Made by a program: the position numbers and the translations under genes. A stretch of 64,000 bases of DNA from UBA2897 sp036733925 (GTDB lineage: Bacteria > Bacillota > Negativicutes > Selenomonadales > Selenomonadaceae), in NCBI GenBank assembly GCA_036733925.1, contig DAIMZO010000005.1, positions 1 through 64,000 of the forward strand, read 5' to 3'. This document shows positions 8,303-15,891 of this stretch, in pieces; the first letter of the stretch is position 1, and every line of letters begins with the position of its first letter. The notes under the pieces are model-generated. The model did no database searches and was not told the DNA's origin. It saw nothing but the letters and a program-made list of their open reading frames with translations.

Positions 8303-9340
8303 TCAGAGATGCAGCGCGCGGATCACATCGTTCCGCGTCACGTAGATCATCAGCAGCAGGATCAGCGCGACGCCGACGCCCTGTGCAATCTGCAGGGATT
8401 TCGGCGAGAGCGCCCTGCCGCGCACCGCCTCGAAGCATAGCCCGAGGAAATGCCCGCCATCGAGCCCCGGCAGCGGGAACATGTTGATGACCGCGAGGTT
8501 CAGCGAGAGCAGCGCCGCGAAATTCAGCAATGGCACGAGGCCCATCTCCGCAGCCTCGCCGGCCATCTGCGCGATGCCGACCGGCCCCGCGAGATCCTCG
8601 CCCGAGAGCTCGAGCACGATGCGGTAGAGCCCGTCGACCATCATCTGGATGATCTTCCCCGTGCTGTCCGCAGCGAGCCGCCAGGACTCCATGAAGCCGG
8701 GATGCGTGACGATGGCGTCGTTCATGACGCCGACCAGCGAGCGCTTCGTCGTCGGATCATAGGACGGCGTGATGCCCGTCGTCAGCGTCTGCCCGTCCCG
8801 CTCAACGGTCACGGAGAGCTCCGTCTGCCCGTCCGCCGTGGCGACCGTCGAGACGAAATCCTTCCATGTGGCAACCGCATTCCCATCGATGGAAACGATG
8901 CGATCCCCCTGCTGCAGCCCGGCGACCGCCGCCGGCTTGCCCGCGAGGACCTTCCCGAGCACCGGTTCCGGATTCGGCATGTGGACGCCCGAGAAAAAGA
9001 AGATGCCGAAGAACAGCACGAGCGGCAAGATGACGTTCATGAACGAGCCCGCGAGGATCACGAGCATGCGCGCGGGCACGGATTTCGTCGAGAAGCCGTG
9101 GCCGCCCGCCTCCGTGTCCTCCGGATCCATGCCCGCGATGTCGTTGTAACCGCCGAGCGGCACGACGCGCAGCGAATAGATGGTCTCGCCCTTCTGCACG
9201 CTGCCGATCTGCGGGCCGAACCCGATGGCGAATTCCCGGACGCGCATGCCCGTCAGCTTCGCCGTCACGAAATGGCCAAGCTCATGGACGAGCACGAGCA
9301 GGCCGAACACAAAAATCGCGGCCAGAAGTGTCAGTACCAT
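8303..9340 (-). CDS. rseP: RseP-type site-2 zinc metalloprotease with PDZ domain
   Basis: A 345-residue intramembrane protease. The zinc motif HELGH is in the first helix (FGLLVLVHELGHFVTAKL). A PDZ domain covers about residues 115-190 (VAGLQQGDRIVSIDGNAV), and the second metal-binding segment is NMFPLPGLDGGH near residue 290. It has four predicted membrane helices. Family members cleave anti-sigma factors and leftover signal peptides inside the membrane. Its place between dxr and ispG is conserved in many bacteria. It starts 3 bases after the dxr stop. Confidence 0.95.
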   Translation of the reverse strand: MVLTLLAAIFVFGLLVLVHELGHFVTAKLTGMRVREFAIGFGPQIGSVQKGETIYSLRVVPLGGYNDIAGMDPEDTEAGGHGFSTKSVPARMLVILAGSFMNVILPLVLFFGIFFFSGVHMPNPEPVLGKVLAGKPAAVAGLQQGDRIVSIDGNAVATWKDFVSTVATADGQTELSVTVERDGQTLTTGITPSYDPTTKRSLVGVMNDAIVTHPGFMESWRLAADSTGKIIQMMVDGLYRIVLELSGEDLAGPVGIAQMAGEAAEMGLVPLLNFAALLSLNLAVINMFPLPGLDGGHFLGLCFEAVRGRALSPKSLQIAQGVGVALILLLMIYVTRNDVIRALHL

Positions 9341-9343
9341 AGA

Positions 9344-10492
9344 TTACCTTTCCAACAATTTCGACGCATAGGCACGCGCCCAGCGATCCTCTTCGAACAG
9401 CTCCTCGAGCGTCGGCCCGAGGATGGTCTCGCGCGCGAGCATCGTCTGCTCGATGATATCGTAGATGTCGAGGAAGTGGATAGCGCCCTTCAGAAATGCA
9501 CCGACCGCGACCTCATTCGCCGCATTGAAGACGCACGGCGCCGTGCCGCCCATCTCCCCCGCCTCGTAGGCGAATCTCAGCCCGCGGAACGTCTCCGTAT
9601 CCGGCTTCTCAAAGGTCAGATCCTGCATCTTCCAGAAATCGAGCCGCGGAAAATCCGACGGTTGCCGCTCCGGATAGGTCAGCGCATACTGAATCGGCAG
9701 GCGCATATCCGGCGCACCGAGCTGCGCGATGACCGCGCCGTCGTGGAACTCAACCATCGAGTGCACGATGCTCTGCGGGTGCACGACAACCTGGATCTGG
9801 TCGTAGCGCACGCCGTAGAGCCATTTCGCCTCAATGACCTCGAGCCCCTTGTTGACGAGCGTCGCGGAGTCGACCGTGATCTTCCGCCCCATGTTCCAGG
9901 TCGGATGGTCGAGCACCTGCGCGACCGTCACGTGCTCGAGATCCGCGCGCTTCTTGCCGCGGAACGGGCCGCCCGAGCAGGTCAGCAAAAGCTTTTCGAC
10001 CGAGTCGAGCTTCTCGCCCTGCAGACATTGGAAGAACGCGCAATGCTCGCTGTCCACGGGCAGGATGCGCGCGCCCTGTTCCTTCGCGCGCCGCGTGACG
10101 AGCTCGCCGGCGACGACGAGCGTCTCCTTGTTCGCGAGCGCGATATCCTTCTTCGCGTCGAGCGCCTTCATCGTCGGCTCGAGGCCGGCAAAACCCATCA
10201 TCGACGTCACGACGACGTCGACATCCGGCAGGGCCGCCGCGTCGATGAAGGCCTGCCGACCGCCCGCGAGCTTCGTCTTGCCATGATAGCGCTCCTTGAG
10301 GCGCGCATAGGCAGACGCATCGGACAGCACGGCGAGCTCCGGCTCGAACTCGCGGATCTGCGCCTCGAGCTTCTCATCGCTCGCATTCGCCGCGAGCACC
10401 GAGATATGGAAGAGTTCCGGGTGGGTGCGCACGACGTCGAGCGTCTGCGTGCCGATCGACCCGGTCGAGCCGAGTACGGCCAGATTTTTCAT
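9344..10492 (-). CDS. dxr: 1-deoxy-D-xylulose 5-phosphate reductoisomerase
   Basis: A 382-residue NADPH-dependent enzyme that makes methylerythritol phosphate, the committed step of the MEP pathway. It has the Rossmann motif LGSTGSIGTQTLDV, the acidic metal-binding run PVDSEHCAFFQCL, the substrate loop CSGGPFRG and WNMGRKITVDSATLVNKGLE. The ATG at 10492 was chosen over the one at 10498 because AAGGAG sits 8 bases before it and only 2 bases before the other. It follows cdsA by 12 bases in the same operon. Confidence 0.97.
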   Translation of the reverse strand: MKNLAVLGSTGSIGTQTLDVVRTHPELFHISVLAANASDEKLEAQIREFEPELAVLSDASAYARLKERYHGKTKLAGGRQAFIDAAALPDVDVVVTSMMGFAGLEPTMKALDAKKDIALANKETLVVAGELVTRRAKEQGARILPVDSEHCAFFQCLQGEKLDSVEKLLLTCSGGPFRGKKRADLEHVTVAQVLDHPTWNMGRKITVDSATLVNKGLEVIEAKWLYGVRYDQIQVVVHPQSIVHSMVEFHDGAVIAQLGAPDMRLPIQYALTYPERQPSDFPRLDFWKMQDLTFEKPDTETFRGLRFAYEAGEMGGTAPCVFNAANEVAVGAFLKGAIHFLDIYDIIEQTMLARETILGPTLEELFEEDRWARAYASKLLER

Positions 10493-10504
10493 GATCATTT
10501 CTCC

Positions 10505-11335
10505 TTATCTTGCCGCGAGGCTGCAGAACACCGTCACGTAGAACACGAGCGGCGCCGTGAACAGCACGCTGTCGAAGCGGTCCCAGACCCCGCCGTGCCC
10601 CGGGATGATGTTGCCGGAGTCCTTGATGCCGGTGTAGCGCTTCGCGACGGACTCGACGAGGTCGCCGAGCGTCGCAAGGATCGAGATGGCGAGGCCGAGG
10701 CCGGCCATCGGCAGGCCCGGCAGGCCGAAGAACAGGCTGAGGCCGTACACCGCGGCCGTCGTGCCGACGACCGAGCCGAGGAAACCCTCGATGGTCTTGT
10801 TCGGGCTGATGGTCGGGCAGAGCTTGTGGCTGCCGATGGCCGAGCCGACGAAATAGGCGAACGTGTCGCTCGCCCACGTGCCGATGAACATGACCCAGAT
10901 CATCGCACAGCCGAACTCGAACGGCCCAAACGGCGTTGCAAGCAAGACTTCCGGCTCGAAGCCGCGCAGCATGACCATGTAGCCGAACGAAAGGCCGAAA
11001 TAGAAGATGCCGGCAATCGACAGGCACGCGTCGACGAACGTGATACGGCCGTGCAGCAGCACGCTCTCGAGCAGGATGCCGAGCACGATCAGCGTGCCGA
11101 CGAGCATCGTCTCGTCGCTGTTGCCGAGCCATGCGCAGCCCCAGAGCAGCGCGAGCCCCACGAGCCCCGGGACGAAGGCGAGGTTCCCGCCCTTATGTGC
11201 GAACGCGCGCACGTACTCGAAATACGCAATCAGCGAGAGCACGAGCGCGAAAACCGCAAAAAGGGTGCCGCCCGTCTGAATGACAAAAGCGGCAAGTGCG
11301 ATTCCGACAATTCCAGTGATGATTCGCGTAATCAA
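10505..11335 (-). CDS. cdsA: Phosphatidate cytidylyltransferase, TTG start
   Basis: A 276-residue membrane enzyme that makes CDP-diacylglycerol from CTP and phosphatidate for phospholipid synthesis. The CDS signature is clear near the C-terminus (VAKRYTGIKDSGNIIPGHGG, then DRFDS), with about eight hydrophobic segments before it. The start codon is TTG (11333-11335), supported by AGGAG 8 bases upstream and the family N-terminus ITRIITGIVGI. It follows uppS by 17 bases. The weak start may lower its yield relative to neighbours. Confidence 0.95.
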   Translation of the reverse strand: MITRIITGIVGIALAAFVIQTGGTLFAVFALVLSLIAYFEYVRAFAHKGGNLAFVPGLVGLALLWGCAWLGNSDETMLVGTLIVLGILLESVLLHGRITFVDACLSIAGIFYFGLSFGYMVMLRGFEPEVLLATPFGPFEFGCAMIWVMFIGTWASDTFAYFVGSAIGSHKLCPTISPNKTIEGFLGSVVGTTAAVYGLSLFFGLPGLPMAGLGLAISILATLGDLVESVAKRYTGIKDSGNIIPGHGGVWDRFDSVLFTAPLVFYVTVFCSLAAR

Positions 11336-11352
11336 AGCTAACGCTCCTAATC

Positions 11353-12150
11353 TTACTTATTCTTGAGGCCGCCGAAACGGCGGTTGCGGCCGGCGAAGTC
11401 GACCATCGCGTCGACGAACTCCTCCGGCGTGAAATCCGGCCAGTTCGTATCCGTGAACCAGAACTCCGCATAGGCCGACTGCCAGAGCAGGAAATTCGAC
11501 AGGCGCAAGTCGCCGCTCGTACGGATCACGAGGTCGACCGGCAGGTTCCCCCTCGTATCGAGCTCATCCTCGATGGTCGAGAGCGTGATGTCCTCCGGCC
11601 GCAGCTCGCCGGCCGCGGCCTTCGCCGCGATGCTCTGCGTCGCGCGCAGAAGCTCGTCCTGCCCGCCGTAGTTCGCGGCGACGTTGAACTTGACGCCCGT
11701 GTTGTTCTTCATGAGCTCCTCGGCGTCGCGCATCTGCTTCTGCAAGCTTTTCGGCAAGCCGTCGATGCGGCCGAGGAAATGAATCTGCACGTTGTCCTCG
11801 TGCATTTCCTGCAATTCCTTCTTCAGATAGTCCGAAAAGAGCTGCATCAGGAAGTCGACCTCCGGGCGCGGGCGCTTCCAGTTCTCCGTCGAGAACGCGT
11901 AGACCGTCAGCGCATCGAGCTGCAGGCCGATGGCCGTCTTCAGGATATTCTTGAGCGTCTTGACGCCGGCCGTGTGGCCGGCCGTGCGGATCATGCCCTT
12001 GCCCTTCGCCCAACGGCCATTCCCATCCATGATGATGGCGACGTGGCGCGGCAGCTTTTCCCAGTTGATCCGCGCGAACAGCGGCGAATCCTTGGCCGGA
12101 ATCTCAAAGGTCTCGCTGGAGCCGGCTCCTCCAAATATCTTTTTCCACAT
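11353..12150 (-). CDS. uppS: Isoprenyl (undecaprenyl) diphosphate synthase
   Basis: A 265-residue cis-prenyltransferase that builds the C55 carrier lipid for peptidoglycan and surface polysaccharides. The catalytic segment HVAIIMDGNGRWAKGKG, the helix HTAGVKTLKNIL, FSTENWKRP and the C-terminal LVIRTSGDLRLSNFLLWQ are all present. An N-terminal extension of about 30 residues precedes the core. The ATG at 12150 is preferred because GAGG lies 5 bases before it; the ATG at 12168 lacks a ribosome site. Confidence 0.96.
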   Translation of the reverse strand: MWKKIFGGAGSSETFEIPAKDSPLFARINWEKLPRHVAIIMDGNGRWAKGKGMIRTAGHTAGVKTLKNILKTAIGLQLDALTVYAFSTENWKRPRPEVDFLMQLFSDYLKKELQEMHEDNVQIHFLGRIDGLPKSLQKQMRDAEELMKNNTGVKFNVAANYGGQDELLRATQSIAAKAAAGELRPEDITLSTIEDELDTRGNLPVDLVIRTSGDLRLSNFLLWQSAYAEFWFTDTNWPDFTPEEFVDAMVDFAGRNRRFGGLKNK

Positions 12151-12191
12151 ACTAACCTCATCTTCCATGGCGGAACGAGCGGAAAGCCCCG

Positions 12192-12404
12192 TCAGTCCTT
12201 CGGAACCATATGCGCGGCGAGGACGACCGCGAGGCCGCCCTCCTCCCGATTCTTGACGCGGACAACGAAGAGCCGCTCCTCATCGACCGAAAAGAAATGC
12301 TTCGTCGGGCGCGTGATCTCCTCTGCGTAGGGGACTTCCGCTACCTCGAGCATCGCCTTCGCCTCGGGCCATGGACGACCGAGAATGTCTGGCGTGTCCC
12401 GCAT
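12192..12404 (-). CDS. Small conserved-looking protein between frr and uppS, unknown function
   Basis: A 70-residue soluble protein. Its start codon shares a base with the frr stop (TGATG), which implies translational coupling. The first part (DILGRPWPEAKAMLE) looks like the opening of a PASTA-type repeat, where such a motif precedes a beta hairpin; the rest (FFSVDEERLFVVRVKNREEG, LAVVLAAHM) alternates like beta strands. One PASTA-like fold is possible, but without a membrane anchor it would be cytoplasmic. I cannot assign a function. Codon use is like its neighbours, which favours a real gene. Confidence 0.7.
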   Translation of the reverse strand: MRDTPDILGRPWPEAKAMLEVAEVPYAEEITRPTKHFFSVDEERLFVVRVKNREEGGLAVVLAAHMVPKD

Positions 12405-12964
12405 CAGACTTCCATGACCTCTTTTTCTTTCTTCGCTTTCGCGTCATCGGCCATCTTCACATAGCGGTCGACGAGCTTCTGCATATCCGCCTGTGCGCGC
12501 TTCGACTCGTCCTCCGTGATTTCTTTGTCCTTCTCGAGCTTCTTGATGGCGTCGTTGCCGTCGCGGCGCACGTTGCGCAGTGCGACCTTTGCCTCCTCGG
12601 TCTTCTTATTGACCGCCTTGACGAGCTCCTGACGGCGCTCCTGCGTCAGAGCCGGGATGGTCAGGCGGATGGCCGTGCCGTCCGAGTTCGGGCTCAGGCC
12701 GAGGTCCGATTTCATGATGGCGACCTCGATGTCGTGCAGCATGCCCTTGTCCCAAGGCTGGATCAGGATCATGCGCGGCTCCGGCACGGCGACCTTCGCG
12801 ACCTGGTTGACCGGCGTCGGTGCGCCGTAGTAGTCGACCATCACGTGGTCGAGCAACGAAGGCGTCGCGCGGCCTGCGCGCAGGGACGCGAGCTCGCGCT
12901 TCAGCGCCTCGATGGATTTCTTCATGCGTTCTTCGTGCTGTGCTTCAATTTCTTTCGTCGTCAT
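12404..12964 (-). CDS. frr: Ribosome recycling factor
   Basis: A 186-residue tRNA-mimic protein that, with EF-G, splits post-termination ribosomes. Family landmarks: KSIEALKRELASLRAGRATP at the start of the long helix, LLDHVMVDYYGAPTPVNQVA, the domain II beta region (MILIQPWDKGMLHDIEVAI) and the C-terminal helix KKLEKDKEITEDESKRAQ. Length is exactly typical. It overlaps pyrH by 4 bases (ATGA), the usual arrangement in Gram-positive genomes. Confidence 0.98.
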   Translation of the reverse strand: MTTKEIEAQHEERMKKSIEALKRELASLRAGRATPSLLDHVMVDYYGAPTPVNQVAKVAVPEPRMILIQPWDKGMLHDIEVAIMKSDLGLSPNSDGTAIRLTIPALTQERRQELVKAVNKKTEEAKVALRNVRRDGNDAIKKLEKDKEITEDESKRAQADMQKLVDRYVKMADDAKAKKEKEVMEV

Positions 12965-13689
12965 GCTTCTTTTCCTCCTACCGTTGTGCCGATCTTCTCG
13001 CCGACGGCTGCTTTCACGATGTTCTCATGCTCGTCGATATTGAACACGACGAGCGGGATGTCATTGTCCATGCAGAGGCTCGTCGCCGTCGTATCCATAA
13101 CTGCGAGGCCCTTGTTCAGGATGTCGATATAGGTCAGCGAATCGAACTTCTTCGCGTCCGGGTTCTTGTTCGGGTCGCAGTCGTAGATGCCGTCCGTGCC
13201 CTTCTTCGCCATCAGGATGACGTCGGCCTCGATCTCCGCCGCGCGCAGCGCTGCCGTCGTGTCGGTAGAAAAATACGGGTTGCCCGTGCCGGCGCCGAAG
13301 ATCACGACGCGGCCCTTCTCCATGTGGCGGATGGCCTTGCGGCGGATGTACGGCTCTGCGACCTGACGCATCTCGATGGCCGTCTGCACGCGCGTGTCGA
13401 CCTCGAGCTTCTCAAGCGCATCCTGCAGGGCGAGTGCATTCATGACTGTCGCCATCATGCCCATGTAGTCTGCCGTCGCGCGATCCATGCCCTTCGCCGA
13501 TCCCGCGAGTCCGCGCCAGATGTTGCCTCCGCCGACGACCACAGCCACGTCGATGCCCTGCTGGCGCACGATGCGGATCTGCTTCGCGATATCCTCGACG
13601 ACCTCCGGATTGATGCCGAAGCCCTGATCCCCCGCGAGGGACTCCCCGCTGAGCTTCAAAACGACACGATGATATTTCGCTGTATTCAC
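12961..13689 (-). CDS. pyrH: Uridylate kinase, GTG start
   Basis: A 242-residue hexameric UMP kinase of the amino-acid kinase fold. Motifs include VVLKLSGESLAG (phosphate loop), VVVGGGNIWRG, DYMGMMATVMNALAL and the ATP-binding part ILMAKKGTDGIYDCDPNKNP. The start codon is GTG at 13687-13689, preceded by GGAGGAGAGA. It makes UDP for nucleotide pools and is the first gene of the pyrH-frr-uppS unit, with its own -10 element (13727-13732) just after the tsf terminator. Confidence 0.97.
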   Translation of the reverse strand: MNTAKYHRVVLKLSGESLAGDQGFGINPEVVEDIAKQIRIVRQQGIDVAVVVGGGNIWRGLAGSAKGMDRATADYMGMMATVMNALALQDALEKLEVDTRVQTAIEMRQVAEPYIRRKAIRHMEKGRVVIFGAGTGNPYFSTDTTAALRAAEIEADVILMAKKGTDGIYDCDPNKNPDAKKFDSLTYIDILNKGLAVMDTTATSLCMDNDIPLVVFNIDEHENIVKAAVGEKIGTTVGGKEA

Positions 13690-13726
13690 GATTCTCTCTC
13701 CTCCGTTTTTCTACATACCTTTTGTT

Positions 13727-13732
13727 ATTATA
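13727..13732 (-). promoter_or_regulatory. -10 element of the pyrH promoter
   Basis: Minus-strand TATAAT about 38 bases before the pyrH start, with a weak TTTCTT at 17-base spacing inside the T-run of the upstream terminator. It would restart transcription of pyrH-frr-uppS and the genes beyond. Confidence 0.5.
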
Positions 13733-13762
13733 CTATGCTCAGAGAAAAAAAGAAAGCAAAAA

Positions 13763-13805
13763 GAGCCATCCGGCCGTGCATAAAATTGCCCGTACCGGAT
13801 GGCTC
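13763..13805 (-). terminator. Rho-independent terminator after tsf
   Basis: An 11-bp stem (13763-13773 with 13795-13805) and 21-base loop, followed on the minus strand by a long T-rich run. It separates rpsB-tsf from pyrH-frr. Confidence 0.85.
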
Positions 13806-13836
13806 CTGCTGTCATGCGATAGGTTCCGCGGGGGAA

Positions 13837-14706
13837 TTACTGCATCTGAGCTTTGACCTCAGCTGCGAAGTCCTCCTGCTTCTTCTCGATACCCTCGCCG
13901 AGCTGGAAGCGCGTGAACGCCGTGACCTTGTTGCCGCCGAGGATGTCCGTGATCGTCTTGTCAGAATCCTTGACGAAAATCTGCTGGTCGAGGCAGACTT
14001 CCTTGTAGAACTTCTTGATGCGGCCCTCGACGATGCGGTCGATGATCTTGGCCGGCTTACCCTCTTCCTCAGCCTGCTTCTTCGCGACTTCCTTCTCGTG
14101 CGCGACGATGTCAGCCGGCACAGCCGTCTCGTCGATGGCAACCGGGTTCGCTGCAGCAATCTGCATCGCGACGTCCTTTGCGAGCGCGTCATCGCCGCCC
14201 GTCAGGTTGACGAGGACGCCGATCTTGCCGCCCATGTGGATGTAGCTGCCGAGACGGCCATCGCTCTCATAGCAGACGAAGCGGCGCAGTGAAATCTTCT
14301 CGCCGATCGTGGCCGTAGCGTCCGTGATGATCTCGGAGACCTTCTTGCCGTCGATGACGCTGTCGTTCAGCGCGTCGAGATCCGCCGGCTTCGTGTCGAC
14401 GATGTGCTTTGCGATCTTCGCCGTCAGGCTCTTGAACTGCTCGTTGCCAGCCGCGAAATCCGTCTCGCAGTTGATCTCGACGAGTGCGCCCGTCTTGCCG
14501 TCCTCGGAGATGGCAGCCGTGACCGCGCCCTCAGCAGCCGTGCGGCCAGCCTTCTTTGCAGCCTTCGCGATGCCCTTCTCACGGAGCCAGTCAATGGCCT
14601 TTGCCTTGTCGCCGTCCGTCGCCGTCAGTGCCTTCTTGCAGTCCATCATCCCGGCGCCCGTCGTCTCGCGCAGTTCCTTTACCATTGCAGCCGTAATCTT
14701 TGCCAT
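13837..14706 (-). CDS. tsf: Translation elongation factor Ts
   Basis: A 289-residue guanine nucleotide exchange factor for EF-Tu. The N-terminal UBA-like domain MVKELRETTGAGMMDCKKAL and the following ALTATDGDKAKAIDWLREKG are family signatures. The core has LVEINCETDFAAGNEQF (the EF-Tu contact region near TDFV in the model protein). It contains the C-terminal module at about 250-280. It is downstream of rpsB with a 121-base gap that holds a stem-loop, and is followed by a terminator. Confidence 0.98.
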   Translation of the reverse strand: MAKITAAMVKELRETTGAGMMDCKKALTATDGDKAKAIDWLREKGIAKAAKKAGRTAAEGAVTAAISEDGKTGALVEINCETDFAAGNEQFKSLTAKIAKHIVDTKPADLDALNDSVIDGKKVSEIITDATATIGEKISLRRFVCYESDGRLGSYIHMGGKIGVLVNLTGGDDALAKDVAMQIAAANPVAIDETAVPADIVAHEKEVAKKQAEEEGKPAKIIDRIVEGRIKKFYKEVCLDQQIFVKDSDKTITDILGGNKVTAFTRFQLGEGIEKKQEDFAAEVKAQMQ

Positions 14707-14765
14707 TTTTCAACTTCCTCCTATTTCGTTTGCTCTTTTTCGTTTGCTCTTTGTCTCGATAACAA

Positions 14766-14796
14766 ACGGGGCAAGGGATAAAAACCCTTACCCCGT
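14766..14796 (-). terminator. Intercistronic stem-loop between rpsB and tsf
   Basis: A 12-bp stem with one mismatch (14766-14777 with 14785-14796). The minus-strand run after it (TTTGTTATC) is weak, so it is more likely a partial terminator or mRNA processing/stability element that adjusts the tsf to rpsB ratio. Confidence 0.5.
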
Positions 14797-14827
14797 CTGT
14801 ACTTTTCGCTATTCCGATCGTCCGGGA

Positions 14828-15559
14828 TTACTCCGCGTCAGCCTCTTTCGCCTCAGCCTCGTCTTCCGAACCATCCTGGCCCTGACGGCCCTCGAGGACA
14901 GCGTCAGCCATCTTGTTCGTGAGCAGCTTCACGGCGCGGATAGCGTCGTCGTTGCCCGGAATGACGTAGTCGATGAGATCCGGATCGCAGTTCGTATCGA
15001 CAACCGCGACGATAGGGATGTTCAGCTTGCGCGCCTCAGCGACCGCAATGCTCTCCTTGCGCGGATCGACAACGAACAGAGCGCCCGGCAGCTTCTTCAT
15101 CTCTTTGATGCCGCCGAGGTTCTTCTCGAGCTTCTCCATCTCATGACGGAGGCCCTGAACCTCTTTCTTCGTGAGGACTTCAAACGTGCCGTCCTCTTCC
15201 ATCGCCTCGAGTTCCTTGAGGCGCTTGATGCGCTTCTGGATCGTCTGGAAGTTCGTCAGCATGCCGCCGAGCCAGCGCTCGTTGACATAGAACTGACCAG
15301 CGCGCTCAGCCTCTTCTTTGATGGCTTCCTGCGCCTGTTTCTTCGTGCCGACAAACAGCACGTCCTTGCCCTGAGCCGCGACATCGCGCAGGAAAGCATA
15401 GGCCTCGTCTACCTTCTTGACCGTCTTCTGCAGGTCAATGATGTAGATGCCATTGCGCTCCGTGAAGATGTACTTCGCCATCTTCGGGTTCCAGCGGCGA
15501 GTCTGATGACCGAAATGGACACCGGCCTCCAAGAGCTGTTTCATAGAAATAACTGCCAT
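14828..15559 (-). CDS. rpsB: Small ribosomal subunit protein S2
   Basis: A 243-residue ribosomal protein. MAVISMKQLLEAGVHFGHQT is the S2 N-terminus, followed by RRWNPKMAKYIF, GTKKQAQEAIKEEA, WLGGMLTNF and the C-terminal PIVAVVDTNCDPDLIDYVIP. The ATG at 15559 is chosen by homology and by AGGAGG about 8 bases upstream; the longer frame from 15655 adds 32 non-family residues. The last 25 residues are acidic. Its promoter is at 15664-15693. Confidence 0.98.
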   Translation of the reverse strand: MAVISMKQLLEAGVHFGHQTRRWNPKMAKYIFTERNGIYIIDLQKTVKKVDEAYAFLRDVAAQGKDVLFVGTKKQAQEAIKEEAERAGQFYVNERWLGGMLTNFQTIQKRIKRLKELEAMEEDGTFEVLTKKEVQGLRHEMEKLEKNLGGIKEMKKLPGALFVVDPRKESIAVAEARKLNIPIVAVVDTNCDPDLIDYVIPGNDDAIRAVKLLTNKMADAVLEGRQGQDGSEDEAEAKEADAE

Positions 15560-15663
15560 TTTGGTGTACCTCCTGTTGCTATCTTCCGCGGCTTTCACCG
15601 TCCGCACCACCCCGCAGGGCACAGGGCAGACATCCGGCCGCGTGCTTTTTAACACCGGTTTTC

Positions 15664-15693
15664 AGTATAGCATACTTCCCCCACCCCAGGCAA
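15664..15693 (-). promoter_or_regulatory. rpsB promoter with extended -10
   Basis: Minus-strand TTGCCT (15688-15693), 18-base spacer, then TATACT (15664-15669) with TGC directly before it. The predicted transcript starts near 15657, leaving about a 100-base leader. Confidence 0.7.
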
Positions 15694-15706
15694 GCCTTTT
15701 TTCAAT

Positions 15707-15821
15707 AAAAAACCTCCGCTGGTAGGGCGGAGGCTGGCAATGGTAGTCCTTGGACAGGTCTCGGCAGGGCTAGCATCCCGCTGCTGTCTTAAGAACCTGA
15801 AGGGGATGGTAGGCCCCTTCG
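15707..15821 (-). ncRNA. Candidate small RNA with three CTACCA motifs
   Basis: A free-standing transcription unit of about 115 nt with no reading frame. It has a consensus promoter (15828-15856), a 7-bp hairpin at its very 5' end (15814-15820 with 15799-15805), a middle stem closed by CAGGT/ACCTG, and a clean terminator (stem 15713-15719 with 15727-15733, then six T). CTACCA occurs three times: in the 5' hairpin loop, in a linker (15741-15746) and in the terminator loop. This resembles base-pairing regulatory RNAs that expose a repeated seed. It does not match the 6S, SRP or tmRNA features I know. A separate rpsB promoter follows, so it is unlikely to be an rpsB leader. Confidence 0.65.
15713..15733 (-). 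terminator. Terminator of the small RNA candidate
   Basis: Perfect 7-bp GC-rich stem, 7-base loop containing CTACCA, and six consecutive T on the minus strand (15707-15712). Confidence 0.85.
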
Positions 15822-15827
15822 TCTATT

Positions 15828-15856
15828 ATTATATCTTGCTGTTTCAGCAAAATCAA
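15828..15856 (-). promoter_or_regulatory. Promoter of the small RNA candidate
   Basis: Minus-strand TTGATT (15851-15856), exactly 17 bases, then TATAAT (15828-15833): near-perfect housekeeping sigma sites. Predicted start about 15821. Confidence 0.8.
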
Positions 15857-15891
15857 GCATAATTTTTCTATTTTGTACTTCACGACCAGTC

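Noticed and set aside
8450..11341. 963-residue plus-strand open frame opposite rseP, dxr and cdsA
   Set aside because: Antisense shadow of three clear genes; composition is Arg/Glu/His-rich as expected from high-GC reverse frames, with no motif.
15707..15821. Small RNA considered as T-box, 6S or SRP RNA
   Set aside because: No GGGTGGNACCGCG T-box motif, no SRP GGAA loop with its asymmetric bulge, and no long central bubble as in 6S.
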